From NCBI GenBank assembly GCA_900549865.1, contig URPU01000037.1:1-20765 (forward strand): DNA of 20,765 nucleotides, read 5' to 3'. The notes below the pieces were generated by a model. That model worked only from the letters and a program-made list of their open reading frames with translations. It did not search any database and was not told the DNA's origin. The number at the start of each line of letters is the position of its first letter. The stretch's first letter is position 1. Both the position numbers and the translations under genes were made by a program. Source of the DNA: an uncultured Eubacteriales bacterium (GTDB taxonomy: Bacteria > Bacillota > Clostridia > Oscillospirales > Oscillospiraceae). Below, one piece after another: positions 18,570 to 20,765 of the stretch.

Positions 18570-20645
18570 ATGAAGTGCAAGATCCTGCATGAGCTGCCGG
18601 GGCGTATGCGCGTGCATGCCGTGCAGCCGCGCATGACGCTTTCACAGGCGGATATACTTGAAGCATACCTCCGCGCTGTTGACGGCGTGACGGAGGCAAA
18701 GGTCTATGACCGCACGTGCGACGCGGTCATAGTATACACGGCGCCGCGCGCGGACATCGTCGCGGCGCTTGCGGCGTTTTCGTATGAGGCCGCCGCGCAT
18801 CTTGCCGATGCGCACAGCTCCCGCGCGCTTGACCGGGAATACGAGGAAAAGCTCGTCAACTCGGTCATTCGCCGCTGCGTCAACAAGCTTCTTCTGCCCG
18901 TGCCGCTGCGCACGGCGATGACGCTGCTGCGCTCTCTGCGGTACATAAAGGCCGGCCTCGGCTGCCTTGTCCGGGGGCGGATACAGGTGCCTGTGCTCGA
19001 CGCGACGGCCATCGCCGTGTCGATGCTGCGCGGCGACTTTGCCACGGCGGGCTCCATCATGTTCCTGCTTGGCGTCGGGGAGACGCTGGACGAGTGGACG
19101 CACAAGAAGTCCGTGGCCGACCTTGCGCGCAGCATGGCGCTGAACGTGGACAAGGTCTGGCTGCAAACGGCGGACGGGGACGTGCTCGTTCCCGTGAGTG
19201 AGGTCCGCGCGGGCGATACGATAAGCGTTGCGACCGGCGGGATGATCCCGCTGGACGGAAAGGTGACGGACGGCGAGGCCATGGTCAATCAGGCGTCCAT
19301 CACGGGCGAACCGCTTGCCGTGCGCAAGACCGCGGGCGGCTACGTCTACGCGGGCACGGTGATAGAAGAGGGCAGCCTCTCCGTATGCGTGGAAAAGACC
19401 AGCGGCAGCGGGCGCTATGACCGCATAGTCAGGATGATAGAGGAGTCGGAAAAGCTCAAGTCCGGCACGGAGAGCCACGCGGCGCATCTGGCGGACAGCC
19501 TTGTGCCCTACAGCCTCGGCGCGACGGCGCTCATATGGCTTATCACGCGCAACCCCGTGCGCGCGCTGGCCGTGCTGATGGTCGATTTCTCCTGCGCGCT
19601 GAAGCTGTCCATGCCCATCGCGGTGCTGTCCGCGATGAAGGAGGCCAGCGCCTATCATATCTCCGTCAAGGGCGGGCGCTTCCTTGAGGCCGTTTCGCAG
19701 GCGGAGACCTTCGTGTTCGACAAGACCGGCACGCTGACCCATGCCATGCCGCGCGTGGCGCAGATCGTCACCTTCGGCGGCAGGGATGAGGCGGAGATGC
19801 TGCGTCTGGCCGCGTGCCTGGAGGAGCACTACCCCCACTCCATGGCGAAGGCCGTCGTGGCCGAGGCCGAGCGCCGCGGTCTGCGGCATGAGGAGCGCCA
19901 CTCCAAGGTGGATTACATCGTCGCGCACGGCGTGTCCAGCAGCGTCGGCAGTGAAAAGGTCGTCATCGGCAGTCAGCACTTCGTGTTCGAGGATGAGGGC
20001 TGCGTCCTGCCCGCGGGCGAACAGGCGCGCTTCGACGCCCTGCCGGGCGAGTATTCGCATCTGTATCTGGGCATATCCGGCGTGCTTGCGGCGGTCATAT
20101 GCATAGAGGACCCGCTGCGCAGTGAGGCGCGCGGTGTTATTGACGCCCTGCACGCGCAGGGCATACCGAGGCTTGTCATGATGACGGGCGACAGCGAGAG
20201 GACGGCGCGTTCCGTCGCCGCGGCCGTGGGCGTGGACGAGTATTTCGCCGAGGTTCTGCCGGAGGATAAGGCGGGCTTCATCCGGGCCGAGCACGAGGCC
20301 GGCCGCCGGGTCGTGATGCTGGGCGACGGCGTCAACGATTCCCCGGCGCTTTCCGAGGCCGACGCGGGCATCGCCATCCGTGACGGCGCGGCCATCGCGC
20401 GCGAGGTCGCGGATATCACCATCGGCGCGGACGACCTTGAGGCGCTCGTGACGCTCAAGCGGCTGAGCGACGCGCTCATGGCGCGCATCCACGGCAACTA
20501 CCGCAAAATAATCAGCTTCAACTTCATGCTGATCTGCCTTGGCGTGGCCGGGATACTCCCGCCCGCGACCTCCGCGCTGCTGCACAACATCTCAACGCTG
20601 TGCATAAGTCTGAAAAGCATGACGAACCTTCTGGATAAGGAATAA
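18570..20645 (+). CDS. P1B-type heavy-metal-transporting ATPase with SCA membrane motif
   Basis: 691 aa. Residues 1-75 resemble a metal-binding ferredoxin-like domain but lack CxxC. Membrane helices follow to about 180. TGEP is at 245-248 (actuator), the phosphorylated Asp is D384 in DKTGTLTH, EEHYPHSMA is the HP-type nucleotide-binding motif, and MMTGD and GDGVNDSPAL (585-594) complete the P domain. The ion-path motif in the membrane helix before the P domain is SCALKLSMP (S341-C342-A343) instead of the CPC or SPC of copper, zinc and cobalt pumps. SCA-type pumps have been set apart as a rare P1B subgroup of unsettled substrate. It probably exports a transition metal across the cell membrane. 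Two bases after the DUF6110-like gene; one operon, perhaps metal-regulated via 18254-18279. Confidence 0.92.
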   Translation: MKCKILHELPGRMRVHAVQPRMTLSQADILEAYLRAVDGVTEAKVYDRTCDAVIVYTAPRADIVAALAAFSYEAAAHLADAHSSRALDREYEEKLVNSVIRRCVNKLLLPVPLRTAMTLLRSLRYIKAGLGCLVRGRIQVPVLDATAIAVSMLRGDFATAGSIMFLLGVGETLDEWTHKKSVADLARSMALNVDKVWLQTADGDVLVPVSEVRAGDTISVATGGMIPLDGKVTDGEAMVNQASITGEPLAVRKTAGGYVYAGTVIEEGSLSVCVEKTSGSGRYDRIVRMIEESEKLKSGTESHAAHLADSLVPYSLGATALIWLITRNPVRALAVLMVDFSCALKLSMPIAVLSAMKEASAYHISVKGGRFLEAVSQAETFVFDKTGTLTHAMPRVAQIVTFGGRDEAEMLRLAACLEEHYPHSMAKAVVAEAERRGLRHEERHSKVDYIVAHGVSSSVGSEKVVIGSQHFVFEDEGCVLPAGEQARFDALPGEYSHLYLGISGVLAAVICIEDPLRSEARGVIDALHAQGIPRLVMMTGDSERTARSVAAAVGVDEYFAEVLPEDKAGFIRAEHEAGRRVVMLGDGVNDSPALSEADAGIAIRDGAAIAREVADITIGADDLEALVTLKRLSDALMARIHGNYRKIISFNFMLICLGVAGILPPATSALLHNISTLCISLKSMTNLLDKE

Positions 20646-20655
20646 ACAATGCATG

Positions 20656-20690
20656 ACCGGCTGTGAAGCTTTCGCTTCACAGCCGGTTTT
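20656..20690. terminator. Intrinsic terminator after the metal ATPase
   Basis: ACCGGCTGTGAAGC (20656-20669) pairs with GCTTCACAGCCGGT (20674-20687), a 14-bp stem with loop TTTC followed by TTT. Confidence 0.9.
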
Positions 20691-20724
20691 CGTATCTATA
20701 TTCTATATCATATTAATAAGGGTC

Positions 20725-20765
20725 TTACAGCATGGACGAGCCGCCCGTGACTATCCAGCAGGCGA
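20725..20765 (-). CDS. Possible 3' end of a minus-strand gene (partial)
   Basis: On the minus strand one frame runs from the window edge as ACWIVTGGSSML and stops at 20727-20725, 38 bp from the terminator. It would be convergent with the ATPase. Thirteen codons are too few for a family call or to exclude chance. Confidence 0.3.
   Translation of the reverse strand, partial: ACWIVTGGSSML

Noticed and set aside
18642..20585. A 647-codon minus-strand open frame across the metal ATPase
   Set aside because: Antisense shadow: His/Arg-rich composition typical of reversed GC-rich coding sequence, no motif, no start signal.

Overview
The window looks like chromosomal DNA from a GC-rich anaerobic Firmicute, most likely a gut Oscillospirales/Clostridia relative. 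This rests on the Clostridia-type protein families (enoate-reductase-like old yellow enzyme, YugP peptidase, DUF6110-like protein, SCA-type metal ATPase), strong AGGAGG ribosome sites and sigma-A promoters with 17-bp spacers. The species cannot be read from the sequence.

Layout. 1-721: a mosaic of interspersed structured repeats and a doubly truncated UvrA remnant broken by a 10-bp tandem duplication. 709-3137 (-): an XRE membrane regulator and a bactofilin-like membrane protein, under a promoter with a 14-bp palindrome. 3183-6326: a divergent pair, an FMN/4Fe-4S/FAD enoate-reductase-type enzyme (-) and a frameshifted TetR regulator (+) with a perfect operator at its promoter. 6327-7107: no gene, but several structured repeats. 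7108-8386: YugP-type peptidase (+) and DNA-deoxyinosine glycosylase (-). 8518-8706: tRNA-Asp and tRNA-Thr. 8955-10388: a decaying array of very small membrane-peptide and ribbon-helix-helix-like ORFs just after tRNA-Thr. 10489-11073: isochorismatase-like hydrolase (-).

11185-18095 is the metabolic centre. Two paralogous two-gene operons face each other: 11272-14027 (+) and 17125-14353 (-). Each encodes a phytoene-desaturase-like FAD enzyme followed, with 1-bp overlap or 1-bp spacing, by a FAD/NAD(P)H reductase carrying a C-terminal plant-type 2Fe-2S domain. A GntR/FadR regulator (17373-18095) lies next to the second operon. The same 17-bp inverted-repeat operator sits immediately after the -10 region of both operons, and a degenerate copy lies before the regulator, so all three are probably one regulon. 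The likely logic is NAD(P)H to FAD to 2Fe-2S to the partner flavoenzyme, which would reduce (or oxidise) an unknown unsaturated substrate. The old yellow enzyme nearby is a third double-bond-type redox system.

18186-20690: a DUF6110-like membrane protein and a P1B-type metal ATPase with an SCA membrane motif, behind a promoter whose leader holds a GTTAG-N6-CTAAC inverted repeat. A possible gene tail on the minus strand enters at the right edge.

The most unusual signals are a ~200-bp repeat family with terminal inverted repeats, flanking direct repeats and covarying hairpins; the twin redox operons with a shared operator; and the small-peptide array beside tRNA-Thr. Several genes carry single-base frameshifts, some in homopolymers, so sequencing or assembly error has to be excluded for those.
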